From: Chloroflexota bacterium
Lineage (GTDB): Bacteria; Chloroflexota; Dehalococcoidia; Lucifugimonadales; Lucifugimonadaceae
DNA length: 59,976 nucleotides
Direction of reading: 5' to 3'
Assembly (NCBI GenBank): GCA_018650845.1
Contig: JABIFF010000014.1
Location: 1-59,976 of the forward strand
This document shows, piece after piece, positions 52,138-59,976 of this stretch; within the stretch, counting starts at the first letter, position 1; every line of letters starts with the position of its first letter. The notes under the pieces are model-generated. The model did no database searches and was not told the DNA's origin. It saw nothing but the letters and a program-made list of their open reading frames with translations. A program made the translations under genes and the position numbers.

Positions 52138-53301
52138 ATGCCTAATATTCAACGACTTCAAAATTTATCGGGTCAGGCTCACATCGTGGGCGTTGGCGAA
52201 TCTAACAAGCTTGGGAAGGTTCCAGATAAGTCACCTCTGGCTCACCATTCAGAAGCTGCGATCAACGCGCTCGACGACGCTGGACTAGAGCTATCGGACG
52301 TCGATGCACTGTTCACCGCTGGTTGGTCGACGCTCGATGTTGGTGAATATTTAGGCATTCAGCCTCGGTACACCGATAGCACTTCGGTTGGTGGCTCGTC
52401 GTTCGTGATTCACGTTGCGCACGCGCTGGCTGCAATTGCAGCCGGATACTGCGAAGTGGCCCTAATCACGCATGGCCAATCGGGTCGATCAGATAGGGCG
52501 CCGATCCCTCGTAACCCGGGTGCTCCGATGTCTCAATACGAGGCTCCATACGGAATCATCGGTCCACCAGTGTCGTACGCAATGGCTGCTCGACGATACA
52601 TGCATCAGTACGGTGAAGATCGAACGCGGCAAGCGATGGCCGAGATTGCGGTTTCGACTCGCAAGTGGGCGAATCTCAACCCGATGGCGTACTTCTACGA
52701 CAAACCAACGACGTTCGACGATTATCACAACTCAAAATGGGTGGCATGGCCGTTCCATTTGTTGGATTGTTGCTTGGTAACAGACGCCGGTGGGGCGATC
52801 GTGATCACTACTCCGGAACGTGCAAAAGATGCCAAGAACGGCAGTGTGAAAATTCTTGGTGCAGGTGAAGGGCATGACCACTCTGGAATCTCGCAAATGC
52901 CAGACCTAACGAGAGCGTTTGGTCGAAACACCGGGCCTCAAGCGTTGGAGATGGCAGGTGTCAACCATTCCGATCTCGATCTGGCGATGGTCTACGACTC
53001 GTTCACCTACACCGTATTGGTAAGTCTCGAAAATCTTGGCTTCTGCGGCCCCGGAGAAGGGCCCGACTTCGTTGCATCGCAGCGGACAGCACCGGGAGGC
53101 GACTTCCCGCTGAACACCAACGGGGGAGGTCTTTCGTACACCCATCCTGGAATGTACGGCATATTCACCGTTATCGAAGCAGCGCGACAACTTCGCGGTC
53201 AGGCGGGCGAACGCCAGCTTGATAAGTGCGATCTTGCAGTTGCTCACGGTACCGGTGGACTTTTATCGTCTACGGGAACAGTTGTATTGGGGACCGACTA
53301 G
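52138..53301 (+). CDS. Cys-less SCP2-type thiolase, probable Ltp2-like retro-aldolase
   Basis: A 387-residue thiolase-fold protein. The position of the acyl-binding Cys is Ser (GGSSFVIHVAHALAAIAAG, residues 85-103), so normal thiolysis by a Cys nucleophile is not possible. The C-terminal half has VYDSFTYTVLVSLENLGFCGPGEGPDFV, with Tyr286, then NTNGGGLSYTHPGMYGIF with His336 and Tyr340, and AHGTGG. This set resembles the steroid side-chain aldolase Ltp2, which uses tyrosines and a DUF35 partner to cleave a beta-hydroxyacyl-CoA. A DUF35 gene follows at once. Probable role: retro-aldol cleavage of a branched acyl-CoA; the substrate is unknown. Confidence 0.82.
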   Translation: MPNIQRLQNLSGQAHIVGVGESNKLGKVPDKSPLAHHSEAAINALDDAGLELSDVDALFTAGWSTLDVGEYLGIQPRYTDSTSVGGSSFVIHVAHALAAIAAGYCEVALITHGQSGRSDRAPIPRNPGAPMSQYEAPYGIIGPPVSYAMAARRYMHQYGEDRTRQAMAEIAVSTRKWANLNPMAYFYDKPTTFDDYHNSKWVAWPFHLLDCCLVTDAGGAIVITTPERAKDAKNGSVKILGAGEGHDHSGISQMPDLTRAFGRNTGPQALEMAGVNHSDLDLAMVYDSFTYTVLVSLENLGFCGPGEGPDFVASQRTAPGGDFPLNTNGGGLSYTHPGMYGIFTVIEAARQLRGQAGERQLDKCDLAVAHGTGGLLSSTGTVVLGTD

Positions 53302-53303
53302 AT

Positions 53304-53729
53304 ATGACCAACTCAACTCCTAAGCCACAACCCGTTTCGCAGCCTGAGTCAGATCGGTACTGGGATGGACTCAAGAACGAAGAAATCTGGCTTCAGCGTT
53401 CGAAGGCAACTGGCAAATTTCAGTTCTACCCACGTAATTTCTCTATCTCCGATCCTGAAACCGGTGAAGAAGGAATCGAGTGGGTTCGAGCCTCTGGCAA
53501 GGCTGAAATCTTTACTTTTGCAATTGTCCACGCCGCTCCGCACATGGGATTCGTTGGCGAAGTGCCGTACATCACGGCTCTCGTGCAACTTGAAGAAGAT
53601 GTGATAGTTCCTACTAACATCGTTGGGGTCGATCCTGAGCCTGAGAATCTTCAAATTGGAATGGCGCTAAAGCCCGTGTTCGAACACAACCCTGATGGCC
53701 ACACGCTTCTGAAGTTCGAACCAGCATAG
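53304..53729 (+). CDS. DUF35 OB-fold protein without zinc-ribbon cysteines
   Basis: A 141-residue acyl-CoA-associated OB-fold protein. Seen: SDRYWDGLKNEEIWLQR, then GKFQFYPR where typical members read CGxxxxYPR, then EWVRASGKAEIFTFAIVHAAP and ITALVQLEEDV. The rubredoxin-like zinc ribbon has lost its cysteines: the protein contains none. Start is ATG 53304, two bases after the thiolase stop; a longer frame overlaps the thiolase and has no homologous sequence. The pair probably forms a complex, as ChsH2-DUF35 does with Ltp2. Confidence 0.85.
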   Translation: MTNSTPKPQPVSQPESDRYWDGLKNEEIWLQRSKATGKFQFYPRNFSISDPETGEEGIEWVRASGKAEIFTFAIVHAAPHMGFVGEVPYITALVQLEEDVIVPTNIVGVDPEPENLQIGMALKPVFEHNPDGHTLLKFEPA

Positions 53730-53763
53730 TTTTGCGACCGATGCCGAGTTAGAATTGATGATT

Positions 53764-53911
53764 CGTCGGTCGAATTGTTGACCGACGCATCACGAAACTT
53801 CTACTTCGACTCTCGAAAACAGGAACGCTCACGTTGTTATCAGGAATCTCTGGCGAATCGAATCGCCTGCGTAAATTCCGGCGATACCGAACCAAGGGTG
53901 CATAAGCACCC
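53764..53911 (+). promoter_or_regulatory. Hairpin-rich leader upstream of argF
   Basis: Three stems: CGTCGGTC/GACCGACG (53764-53787, 8 pairs, 8-base loop), GGCGA/TCGCC (53852-53867, 6-base loop) and GGGTGC/GCACCC (53896-53911, ATAA loop), ending 55 bases before the argF ATG. It does not match a riboswitch class I can recall. The first stem may serve as the terminator of the DUF35 unit, although it has no T-run. Confidence 0.45.
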
Positions 53912-53966
53912 CGAATCAGAGCACGTTCCTTTTCATTCCTAATTTTCGTCGAGGTCACTCCCCATC

Positions 53967-54872
53967 ATGGTTAACCACTTTCTAAAACTCAGCGATATCG
54001 CGCCTGAAGAAATTCAGCCGATTCTTGATCGCGCAATCGAACTCAAGGCTGGCGCAACGAGCAACGCTCTTGCTGGCAAATCAGTCGCAATCCTCTTTGA
54101 GAAACCTTCGCTTCGCACAAAACTATCGTTCTGGGTTGGAGCCGAAAAACTCGGCGGTCACCCCGTTCACTTCTCTCCAGAAGAAGTCGGACTTGGTAAA
54201 CGAGAGCCGGTAGCCGACGTTGCTCAGGTGATGTCTCGCATGTCCGATGTTGCTGTGATCCGTACGTTCGCGCAGGAAACGATTGAGGAATTCGCAGCCA
54301 ACGCTTCGATTCCTGTGATCAACGCCCTCACCGACTTGGAACACCCGTGTCAGGCGCTGGCCGATACACAGACCATCACTGAACAGCTCGGCAACGTGAA
54401 GGGGGCCAAGGTCGCATTTATTGGCGATGGCAACAACGTCGCTGTAAGTCTCGGGTACGCAGTCGCAGGCCTTGGCGGTCACCTAACCGTGGCTTCGCCT
54501 GATGGCTACAAGCTGCCTGCTGAAGATCTTGAAGGTGCGAACACTTATGGTGCTTCTGCTGGTGGATCGGTCACTCAGGTCACAAGCCCGCAAGAAGCCG
54601 TAGCAGGTGCCGATATTGTTTACACGGACGTATGGACAAGCATGGGTCAGGAAACTGAAACCGCTAAGCGCCTGGTGGCGTTCGACGGTTACCAGGTGAA
54701 CCCTGCATTGCTCGATCAGGCTGGGCCAAATGTGAAGTTCATGCACGATCTTCCTGCACACCCCGGTGAAGAGATCTCCGATGGTCTTCTCTACGATTCA
54801 CGAGCGGTGGCGTTCGATCAGGCGGAAAACCGTCTCTGGGCGCAGGCTGCGCTTATGGAAAAACTGATTTAA
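53967..54872 (+). CDS. argF: Ornithine carbamoyltransferase
   Basis: Arginine biosynthesis: carbamoyl phosphate + ornithine to citrulline. It has 301 residues. Seen: carbamoyl-phosphate loop FEKPSLRTKLSFW (usual SxRTR is SLRTK, residues 48-52), HPCQALADTQTI, DVWTSMGQETE and FMHDLPAHPGEEISDG at 259-274. The last is normally HCLPAxRGxE; here Cys is Asp261. Such HDLP/HDMP forms occur in a subset of OTCs, and DVWTSMGQE is specific for OTC over aspartate carbamoyltransferase. So the call is good, with substrate a little less certain. Confidence 0.9.
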   Translation: MVNHFLKLSDIAPEEIQPILDRAIELKAGATSNALAGKSVAILFEKPSLRTKLSFWVGAEKLGGHPVHFSPEEVGLGKREPVADVAQVMSRMSDVAVIRTFAQETIEEFAANASIPVINALTDLEHPCQALADTQTITEQLGNVKGAKVAFIGDGNNVAVSLGYAVAGLGGHLTVASPDGYKLPAEDLEGANTYGASAGGSVTQVTSPQEAVAGADIVYTDVWTSMGQETETAKRLVAFDGYQVNPALLDQAGPNVKFMHDLPAHPGEEISDGLLYDSRAVAFDQAENRLWAQAALMEKLI

Positions 54873-54984
54873 CGTTCCGGTTCAACTCAATTTCAAAAAC
54901 GCCGGTAATCTTGCTTACAGCACCTAGCGTGCTTGCAGCATTTAACTGGCAATCAACTTTTATCGTCTCGAGCGCAACCTAACT

Positions 54985-56307
54985 ATGGCTCTCCCAGTAA
55001 TAGCAATCATCGGCCGACCTAACGTCGGCAAATCGACCCTGTTCAATCGTTTGGCAGGTCGACGAATTGCGATCGTAAGCGATATTGCCGGTACCACCCG
55101 CGACCGAGTTTCGATCGACGCTGAATGGGGACGACATCGTTACCTAATCGTCGATACAGCCGGTGTAGAAGATCGTCCGCACGACGAACTTATGTGGGAC
55201 GACATTCGCGCCCAAGTCGAGATTGCTCTGCATCAGGCCGATGCGATTATCTTCGCGGTAGACGTGAACGACGGCGTCACCGATGCCGACGAAGACGCTG
55301 CCGACATGGTTCGGCGCTCAGGTAAGCCAACGGTGCTGGCCGCCAACAAGGCCGACACGCTCGGGCGAGAAGACATGATCTATGAATTCTTCGCTCTAGG
55401 ACTCGGTGAACCTCATCCCATCAGCGCTTACCACGACACCGGTATTGGCGATCTGATGCAGTCGGTGTTCGAGCAACTGCCCCCATTTGAAGATGACCCA
55501 ATTGGTAAGAACTCGATTCGAGTCGCAATTGCAGGTCGGCCTAACGCCGGTAAATCAGCGTTGTTCAACGCAATTACTGGCGAGAAGAGAGCAGTGGTTA
55601 GTCCTGTTGCGGGTACGACTCGTGACACTGTCGACTCGCTGTTCGACTACGAGGGCACACGGCTTACGTTCCTCGATACCGCAGGTTTGCGAAAACGAGG
55701 CAGCGTTGAGCCGGGGATCGAGAAATACAGCACGATTCGATCTATCGGCGCTATCGAGCGTTGTTATGTGGCTGTATTGGTGCTCGACGCAACGGAATTT
55801 GTTACGGCTCAGGACCAGCACATCGGTGGATACATCGATGATGCTTCACGAGCCGCCGTCGTAGTGGTCAACAAGTGGGACTTGGCGCCAGAACTCGGGC
55901 TAGATCGAGCAGAGGCTATCGAAGCCGTTCGTAACCGATTCAAGTTCATTCCAGAAGTACCTGTTGTGTTCACTTCAGCACTAACCGGCTGGGGAGTAGA
56001 CAAGCTTCTGCCAACAATTCTGGACGTTTACCACGAGTTCTCGAAGCAGATGCCACGTGCGGAAGTGAGCCGGGTTATCTTCGATGCTATGGGCGAAAAT
56101 CCGCTGCCAGGATTCGGCAGCCGACGACCTAGAATTTATAAGTGCGTTCAGTCTCGAATGTCTCCACCAACGTTCGAATTCACCGCTCGAAACCCAGAAC
56201 TAATACACTTCAGCTACCGCAGGTATCTTGAGAACCAACTGCGAGAGCAATTTGGCTTCATGGGTTCTCCGATCAGAATGACCTTCTCAGCCCGACAAGA
56301 TGAGTGA
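54985..56307 (+). CDS. der: Ribosome assembly GTPase Der (EngA)
   Basis: Double GTPase for 50S maturation. It has 440 residues. Seen: first domain GRPNVGKSTLFNRL (8-21), GTTRDR, DTAGVE and NKAD; second domain GRPNAGKSALFNA, GTTRDTVDS, DTAGLRKRG and NKWDL; then the C-terminal KH-like domain ending in RNPELIHFSYRRYLENQLRE and FMGSPIRMTF. It overlaps plsY by eight bases. Confidence 0.97.
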   Translation: MALPVIAIIGRPNVGKSTLFNRLAGRRIAIVSDIAGTTRDRVSIDAEWGRHRYLIVDTAGVEDRPHDELMWDDIRAQVEIALHQADAIIFAVDVNDGVTDADEDAADMVRRSGKPTVLAANKADTLGREDMIYEFFALGLGEPHPISAYHDTGIGDLMQSVFEQLPPFEDDPIGKNSIRVAIAGRPNAGKSALFNAITGEKRAVVSPVAGTTRDTVDSLFDYEGTRLTFLDTAGLRKRGSVEPGIEKYSTIRSIGAIERCYVAVLVLDATEFVTAQDQHIGGYIDDASRAAVVVVNKWDLAPELGLDRAEAIEAVRNRFKFIPEVPVVFTSALTGWGVDKLLPTILDVYHEFSKQMPRAEVSRVIFDAMGENPLPGFGSRRPRIYKCVQSRMSPPTFEFTARNPELIHFSYRRYLENQLREQFGFMGSPIRMTFSARQDE

Positions 56308-56959
56308 TCCGGTTACAGCAATATTAGTTCTTGCGCTTGCCTATTTTGTGGGAGCGATTCCTTTTGGCGTGATCATCGGCCGAATATTTCGTGGCGTCGA
56401 TATTCGAAGCTACGGTAGTGGCGGATCGGGTGCTACAAACGTAAATCGAACGCTTGGTCCATGGGCGGGCGGTGGCGTTCTTGCCGCTGATGTTGGTAAA
56501 GGACTCGTCGTTACAGCCCTGGCTCGTTACGTTTTCGACGGAGACGGATGGCTCATTGCAGCAGCCGGAACAATAGCTGTTTTGGGACACATGTTTCCGG
56601 TCTACATCCGCTTCAAAGGCGGCAAAGGCGTTGCTACCGGGCTCGGTGCATTAGCGATTATTTCCCCAATTGCGGCAGCTATCGCCCTGAGTGGCGTTGT
56701 GATCGCAGCTATTACGAGATATGTCTCGCTCGGATCGATTATTGGCAGCAGCGTAAGTCTTGGCCTTCTGTTCATTTTCAGCGTTTTCGAGATGTCAGTA
56801 TTTGGCATGGATCATGAACTCGCTTACTTACTGTTCGCCGTTCCCGTTCCAATCTTCATCATCTGGAGCCACCGTAAGAACGTCGATCGCCTCGCAAAAG
56901 GCGATGAATCCAAGCTGGATAACAAGCCAGCGCCGCGCAGGGCTCAAAGAACACCGTAA
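56300..56959 (+). CDS. plsY: Glycerol-3-phosphate acyltransferase PlsY
   Basis: Membrane enzyme that uses acyl-phosphate to acylate glycerol-3-phosphate, the first step of phospholipid synthesis. It has 219 residues and five or more membrane segments. Seen: motif 1 YGSGGSGATNVNRTLG, motif 2 RFKGGKGVATGLGAL and a third near WSHRKNVDRLAKGDESKL. The overlap with der and nine-base gap to gpsA make a der-plsY-gpsA operon; gpsA makes its substrate. Confidence 0.95.
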   Translation: MSDPVTAILVLALAYFVGAIPFGVIIGRIFRGVDIRSYGSGGSGATNVNRTLGPWAGGGVLAADVGKGLVVTALARYVFDGDGWLIAAAGTIAVLGHMFPVYIRFKGGKGVATGLGALAIISPIAAAIALSGVVIAAITRYVSLGSIIGSSVSLGLLFIFSVFEMSVFGMDHELAYLLFAVPVPIFIIWSHRKNVDRLAKGDESKLDNKPAPRRAQRTP

Positions 56960-56968
56960 ACTCTACGT

Positions 56969-57976
56969 GTGACACAAATAGGCATCATCGGAACCGGGGC
57001 GTGGGGCACCACTCTCGGAATACTTCTAGCGCGCACCGGCAACTCAACTTCGCTTTGGTCTCGTAGCAATTCGCGAGCAAGCGAGCTGCAGACTTCACGC
57101 GTCAATGAACGATCCGTTCCGGGAGTAGAGTTTCCGGAATCGATGACCGTTTCTAGCTCTCTCGATGAGACTCTGAGCAACGCAGAGCTTGTGATAATCG
57201 CTGTGCCTTCGATCACCGTTCGCGAGAATATTAGAAACCTCAAAGACGCCATCCACTCGGATGCATACGTTGTGTGCGCCACCAAAGGCATTGAGATCGC
57301 ATCCGGTAAGCGGATGTCGCAGGTGATCACAGAAGAACTGCCAGAATTTGCACCAGAGCAAATTGGCGTTCTATCGGGACCTAATCTTTCGCCCGAAATC
57401 GCCGCTGGAAACGTCGCAACAGCAACTGTCGCCTTCCCAAACGACGCCATCGCCGAAAAAGTTCAGGCAATTCTTAGCTCAGAACTCTTTCGCGTCTATC
57501 GAAGTGAAGATGTAACTGGTGTTGAGCTAGGTGGTGCACTGAAGAACATCATCGCCATTGGCGCAGCATTCATCGATGGGGCAGGGCTTGGCGCGAACGC
57601 AAAAGCAGCGTACGTAACCCGGGGCTTGCACGAAATCACCAGACTCGGTGTTGCTATGGGAGCCAAGCCCGATACGTTCGCTGGGCTCAGCGGAATGGGT
57701 GATCTGCTAACCACCTGCTACTCGAACCTCAGTCGAAACTATAGATTGGGCATTGGTCTGGCGTCTGGACGCGATCTGGCTTCAGTGCTTGAAGATCTGG
57801 GTGAAACTGCAGAAGGCGCACCTACAACTCAGGCTGCGGTGCGATTGGCTCAAGAGCTTGGCATTGATATGCCTATCACCAACGCTACACACGCAGTGCT
57901 GTTCGAAAATGTTTCACCAAACGAGGTTATAAAAGACCTGATGGGGCGAACGTTGCAGCCCGAGGTTCGATACTAG
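56969..57976 (+). CDS. gpsA: NAD(P)H-dependent glycerol-3-phosphate dehydrogenase
   Basis: Makes sn-glycerol-3-phosphate from dihydroxyacetone phosphate for phospholipids. It has 335 residues. Seen: Rossmann motif IGIIGTGAWGTTLGILLA, VCATKGIE, VLSGPNLSPEIAAG, VELGGALKNIIAIGAAFIDG with the catalytic Lys, and FAGLSGMGDLLTTCYSNLSRNYRLG. GTG start. It ends 25 bases from the convergent rsmE gene. Confidence 0.97.
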   Translation: MTQIGIIGTGAWGTTLGILLARTGNSTSLWSRSNSRASELQTSRVNERSVPGVEFPESMTVSSSLDETLSNAELVIIAVPSITVRENIRNLKDAIHSDAYVVCATKGIEIASGKRMSQVITEELPEFAPEQIGVLSGPNLSPEIAAGNVATATVAFPNDAIAEKVQAILSSELFRVYRSEDVTGVELGGALKNIIAIGAAFIDGAGLGANAKAAYVTRGLHEITRLGVAMGAKPDTFAGLSGMGDLLTTCYSNLSRNYRLGIGLASGRDLASVLEDLGETAEGAPTTQAAVRLAQELGIDMPITNATHAVLFENVSPNEVIKDLMGRTLQPEVRY

Positions 57977-58001
57977 AACTTCGCCTGCTGAGATTAATCC
58001 C

Positions 58002-58754
58002 TCAGCCGCCTAGATCGCCTGATTCGTAGAGAATCGCCGACATCACAGCGATGGCTGCTGTCTCGCTTCTGAGAACACGTGCACCGAGCGTGACGAGCTT
58101 GGCACCCGCTTCTCGGATAGCCGTTGCTTCTTGCTCGCTGAATCCCCCCGGGGGACCAATAAGTGCGGCGATTGCTGAGTTGTTGTCATTGATCGCTTTT
58201 AGCGAAGTGCTCAGTGGTTCCGATTCGTCTGCGATTTCTTCCCACATACAGAACAGCGGCTGATCGGCTATCACCGATCCAACGGCGTCCATGATCGCCA
58301 TTGGTTCTTCGACAACAGGGACGATTGCTCTACCGCTTTGCTCAGCTGCTTCAACAGCTATCCGCTGCCAACGCTCAAGTCGCTTAGGCGATGGCGAGCC
58401 GGTGTTGCCACCCTGAACCCGTTCAGACATCACCGGAATGAATCTCACGGCTCCAAGTTCAGTGCACTTCTGGATTGCGAGTTCGATCCGCTCAGGACGT
58501 GCGAGTCCCAGCAACATGGTTACAGCGGTTGAAGGCTCTGGAACTGGTTGAACTGCCGATATCAGCGTAGTTTCGATATCCGTTTTGCCAACGTGTTCGA
58601 CTTCGACTTCCCACTCGGCACCCGATCCATCGAACAAGCGAACATGTTCACCGGCTTCGACTCGTAAAACAGTCTTCAGCTGGCGTGCTATTTGGCCATC
58701 GAGTGAAATCGAACGGTCAGTCGCGTCTATGTCGGGTACATAGAAGCGATGCAT
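58002..58754 (-). CDS. rsmE: 16S rRNA (uracil(1498)-N(3))-methyltransferase RsmE
   Basis: Methylates U1498 of 16S rRNA. It has 250 residues. Seen: N-terminal PUA-like HRFYVPDI, DGSGAEWEVEVEHVGKT, and the SPOUT C-terminal domain with LARPERIELAIQKCTELGAVRFIPVMSERV, WQRIAVEAAEQSGRAIVPVV, LIGPPGGFSEQEATA and LGARVLRSETAAIAVMS (knot and SAM site). Its ATG overlaps the prmA stop by one base (TAATG), so the two are coupled. Confidence 0.95.
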   Translation of the reverse strand: MHRFYVPDIDATDRSISLDGQIARQLKTVLRVEAGEHVRLFDGSGAEWEVEVEHVGKTDIETTLISAVQPVPEPSTAVTMLLGLARPERIELAIQKCTELGAVRFIPVMSERVQGGNTGSPSPKRLERWQRIAVEAAEQSGRAIVPVVEEPMAIMDAVGSVIADQPLFCMWEEIADESEPLSTSLKAINDNNSAIAALIGPPGGFSEQEATAIREAGAKLVTLGARVLRSETAAIAVMSAILYESGDLGG

Positions 58755-59659
58755 TAATTAGATCCCGCTACTCGTGTGATCCGAGTCGCAGTCCAGTCTT
58801 CGATCATTCGACTGGACTCAACCGATCCGCCAACAGCCTTGAAAGCTGCGATTACATCGTCGAGTCGAGTTTCCAAGACGCCTGAAGTGATGATCACTCC
58901 GTCGTCAGCTACCGAAGCGATCAATGGCTCCGCCAGCATGATCAAGACGTTAGCGGCGATGTTCGCACCCACGACGTCGAATCCGCCATCAGGAACCTGC
59001 TCGTGAGGAATCGAGCCTTCGAGAATGGTCGACTGCTTGGAAAACCCAGCTTCTTCAAGATTCGTGATCGAAGAACGAACTGCAGCGTCTTCGATGTCGA
59101 GACCAGTAGCGTGCTTGGCCCCTAGGGCGAGCGCAGCGATGGAGAGGACTCCCGAGCCGCAGCCAACGTCCAAGAACCTATCTCCGGGCTTCACGGCCTT
59201 CTCTATCTCTTCTAGGCACATAAGAGTGGTGGGGTGATGCCCGGTTCCGAACGCCAATCCCGGCTCAAGCTCGATAACAACGTCGGATGGCTTTGCATCA
59301 AACTCTGTTGAACGAGGGACGATCACGAGGTTTTTGCCGACTTTGATCGGGTCGAACTTCTGGTTTCGCCATTCGTCATCGCTTACTTCCAGCTCTTCGA
59401 TTTCAGGAAGTTCGATGAGGTGGCGAATGAGTCGCACACCCACATCGATAGCCGTCTTGCGACTTTCGGTAGTGGCGTCGATTGGCAGCCAGCCACGGAT
59501 TGTTACCCATGCTGACGGATCAGGTTTTTCACCTTCATCCGGGTTGTATCCACCCGGTTGCTCAACTGATGCCGAACCCTCCCCATGAATATTGAAAAGG
59601 TGAGTGAGCGGCTCGACGTACTCGGGTGGAGCTTTGATGCTGAGCTGTAGCCAGCGCAT
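58754..59659 (-). CDS. prmA: Ribosomal protein L11 methyltransferase PrmA
   Basis: Trimethylates lysines on L11. It has 301 residues. Seen: N-terminal substrate-binding part (WLQLSIKAPPEYVEPLTHLF), KVGKNLVIVPRS, ELEPGLAFGTGHHPTTLMCLEEIEK, SAM loop FLDVGCGSGVLSIAALALGAKHATGLDIEDAAV and the VVGANIAANVLIML motif that replaces NPPY. It sits between dnaJ and rsmE, a common arrangement. Confidence 0.95.
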   Translation of the reverse strand: MRWLQLSIKAPPEYVEPLTHLFNIHGEGSASVEQPGGYNPDEGEKPDPSAWVTIRGWLPIDATTESRKTAIDVGVRLIRHLIELPEIEELEVSDDEWRNQKFDPIKVGKNLVIVPRSTEFDAKPSDVVIELEPGLAFGTGHHPTTLMCLEEIEKAVKPGDRFLDVGCGSGVLSIAALALGAKHATGLDIEDAAVRSSITNLEEAGFSKQSTILEGSIPHEQVPDGGFDVVGANIAANVLIMLAEPLIASVADDGVIITSGVLETRLDDVIAAFKAVGGSVESSRMIEDWTATRITRVAGSN

Positions 59660-59717
59660 GATTTGCCTTTTAGTTAACTTTGGCGAACACGAACACGGTA
59701 AGACTGAGAACTATTGT

Positions 59718-59976
59718 CTAGCCGCGGAATGCGTCTTTGAATCGATCGAATATGCCAGCGCCTGATCCCGAACCGTCGCTTACTCGTTCCAGACCAAACG
59801 ATTCTGCAAGTTGCTGAAGCAATTCGGTCTGGCGTTCGTCTAGATCCTTAGGTGTGACAACTTTTAGCTCAACAAGTTGGTCGCCACGACGACCCGCAGA
59901 GTTGAGGTGCGGAATTCCTGCACCCTTGATCCGAATGATCGAACCAGACTGAGTACCGGGCTTAATATCGATATCA
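59718..59976 (-). CDS. dnaJ: Chaperone protein DnaJ, C-terminal end (partial, runs off the right edge)
   Basis: Reading the minus strand from the window edge gives 85 residues that end at a TAG at 59718-59720. They read as the C-terminal substrate-binding domain of DnaJ: IDIKPGTQSGSIIRIKGAG, IPHLNSAGRRGDQLVELKVVTPKDL and ERQTELLQQLAE, then a Ser/Gly stretch and FDRFKDAFRG. The J-domain and zinc fingers lie outside the window. It is likely co-transcribed with prmA (58 bases away). Confidence 0.93.
   Translation of the reverse strand, partial: DIDIKPGTQSGSIIRIKGAGIPHLNSAGRRGDQLVELKVVTPKDLDERQTELLQQLAESFGLERVSDGSGSGAGIFDRFKDAFRG

Noticed and set aside
53749..53958. A 69-codon basic open frame on the minus strand before argF
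   Set aside because: No ribosome-binding site or family match; the region is better explained as an argF leader.

Overview
This window is core chromosome from a bacterium with roughly balanced base composition, very frequent TTG and GTG starts and a visible preference for CGA as arginine codon. My best guess is a marine Chloroflexota (Dehalococcoidia / SAR202-like). The hints are a type-I glutamine synthetase of the unadenylylated kind beside a full-length glutamate synthase, a CBS-less GuaB3-type IMP dehydrogenase homologue, DUF2520 beside panBC, and a Cys-less thiolase paired with a DUF35 protein. This placement is inference from gene content and style; I could not search it. No phage, insertion sequence, plasmid gene, tRNA, rRNA or CRISPR array was seen.

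Layout. 1-2450 (+): the end of purH, a family-2 glycosyltransferase and a nicotinate phosphoribosyltransferase. 2478-6426 (-): recA, a CNNM/CorC membrane protein and tilS, with a possible SOS box upstream of recA. 6595-9241 (-): a LysR regulator and an HtrA-type lipoprotein protease, separated by a non-coding stretch that carries four copies of a GCATAC half-site and the htrA terminator. 9451-19791 (-): a nitrogen-assimilation block, namely an OmpR-type regulator with a degenerate receiver (GlnR-like), glnA, gltB, gltD and glutamine-dependent nadE.

20102-41534 (+) is a nearly unbroken str-S10-spc-alpha ribosomal super-cluster: rpsL, rpsG, fusA, rpsJ through rplO, secY, adk, map, infA, rpmJ, rpsM, rpsK, rpsD, rpoA, rplQ, truA, rplM and rpsI. 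It starts from a good sigma-70-like promoter and ends at a strong intrinsic terminator. tuf is missing from its usual place. Several ribosomal proteins carry unusual low-complexity extensions: Lys/Ala-rich on L5 and L13, Gly/Arg-rich on S5, acidic on S17 and on RpoA. L36 has no zinc-binding cysteines. Structured gaps before rpsG and rpsD sit where feedback sites for S7 and S4 would be expected.

41647-46838 (-): a DUF3291 protein, prmC and prfA (release-factor methylation and RF1), hisS, and guaB3. 47126-51663 (+): a P1-family self-processing peptidase, a DUF2520 Rossmann protein, panB, panC and surE. The DUF2520 gene may supply the ketopantoate reductase step. 51734-53729 (+): a NIPSNAP protein, a Cys-less SCP2-type thiolase resembling the Ltp2 retro-aldolase, and a zinc-less DUF35 partner. 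53967-57976 (+): argF behind a hairpin-rich leader, then der-plsY-gpsA. 58002-59976 (-): rsmE, prmA and the 3' end of dnaJ, the common dnaJ-prmA-rsmE order.

Nothing here is an obvious new defence or mobile system. The most interesting signals are the regulatory DNA around the GlnR-like gene, the candidate autoregulatory RNA structures in the ribosomal cluster, the eukaryote-like tails on ribosomal proteins, and the Cys-less thiolase / zinc-less DUF35 pair.
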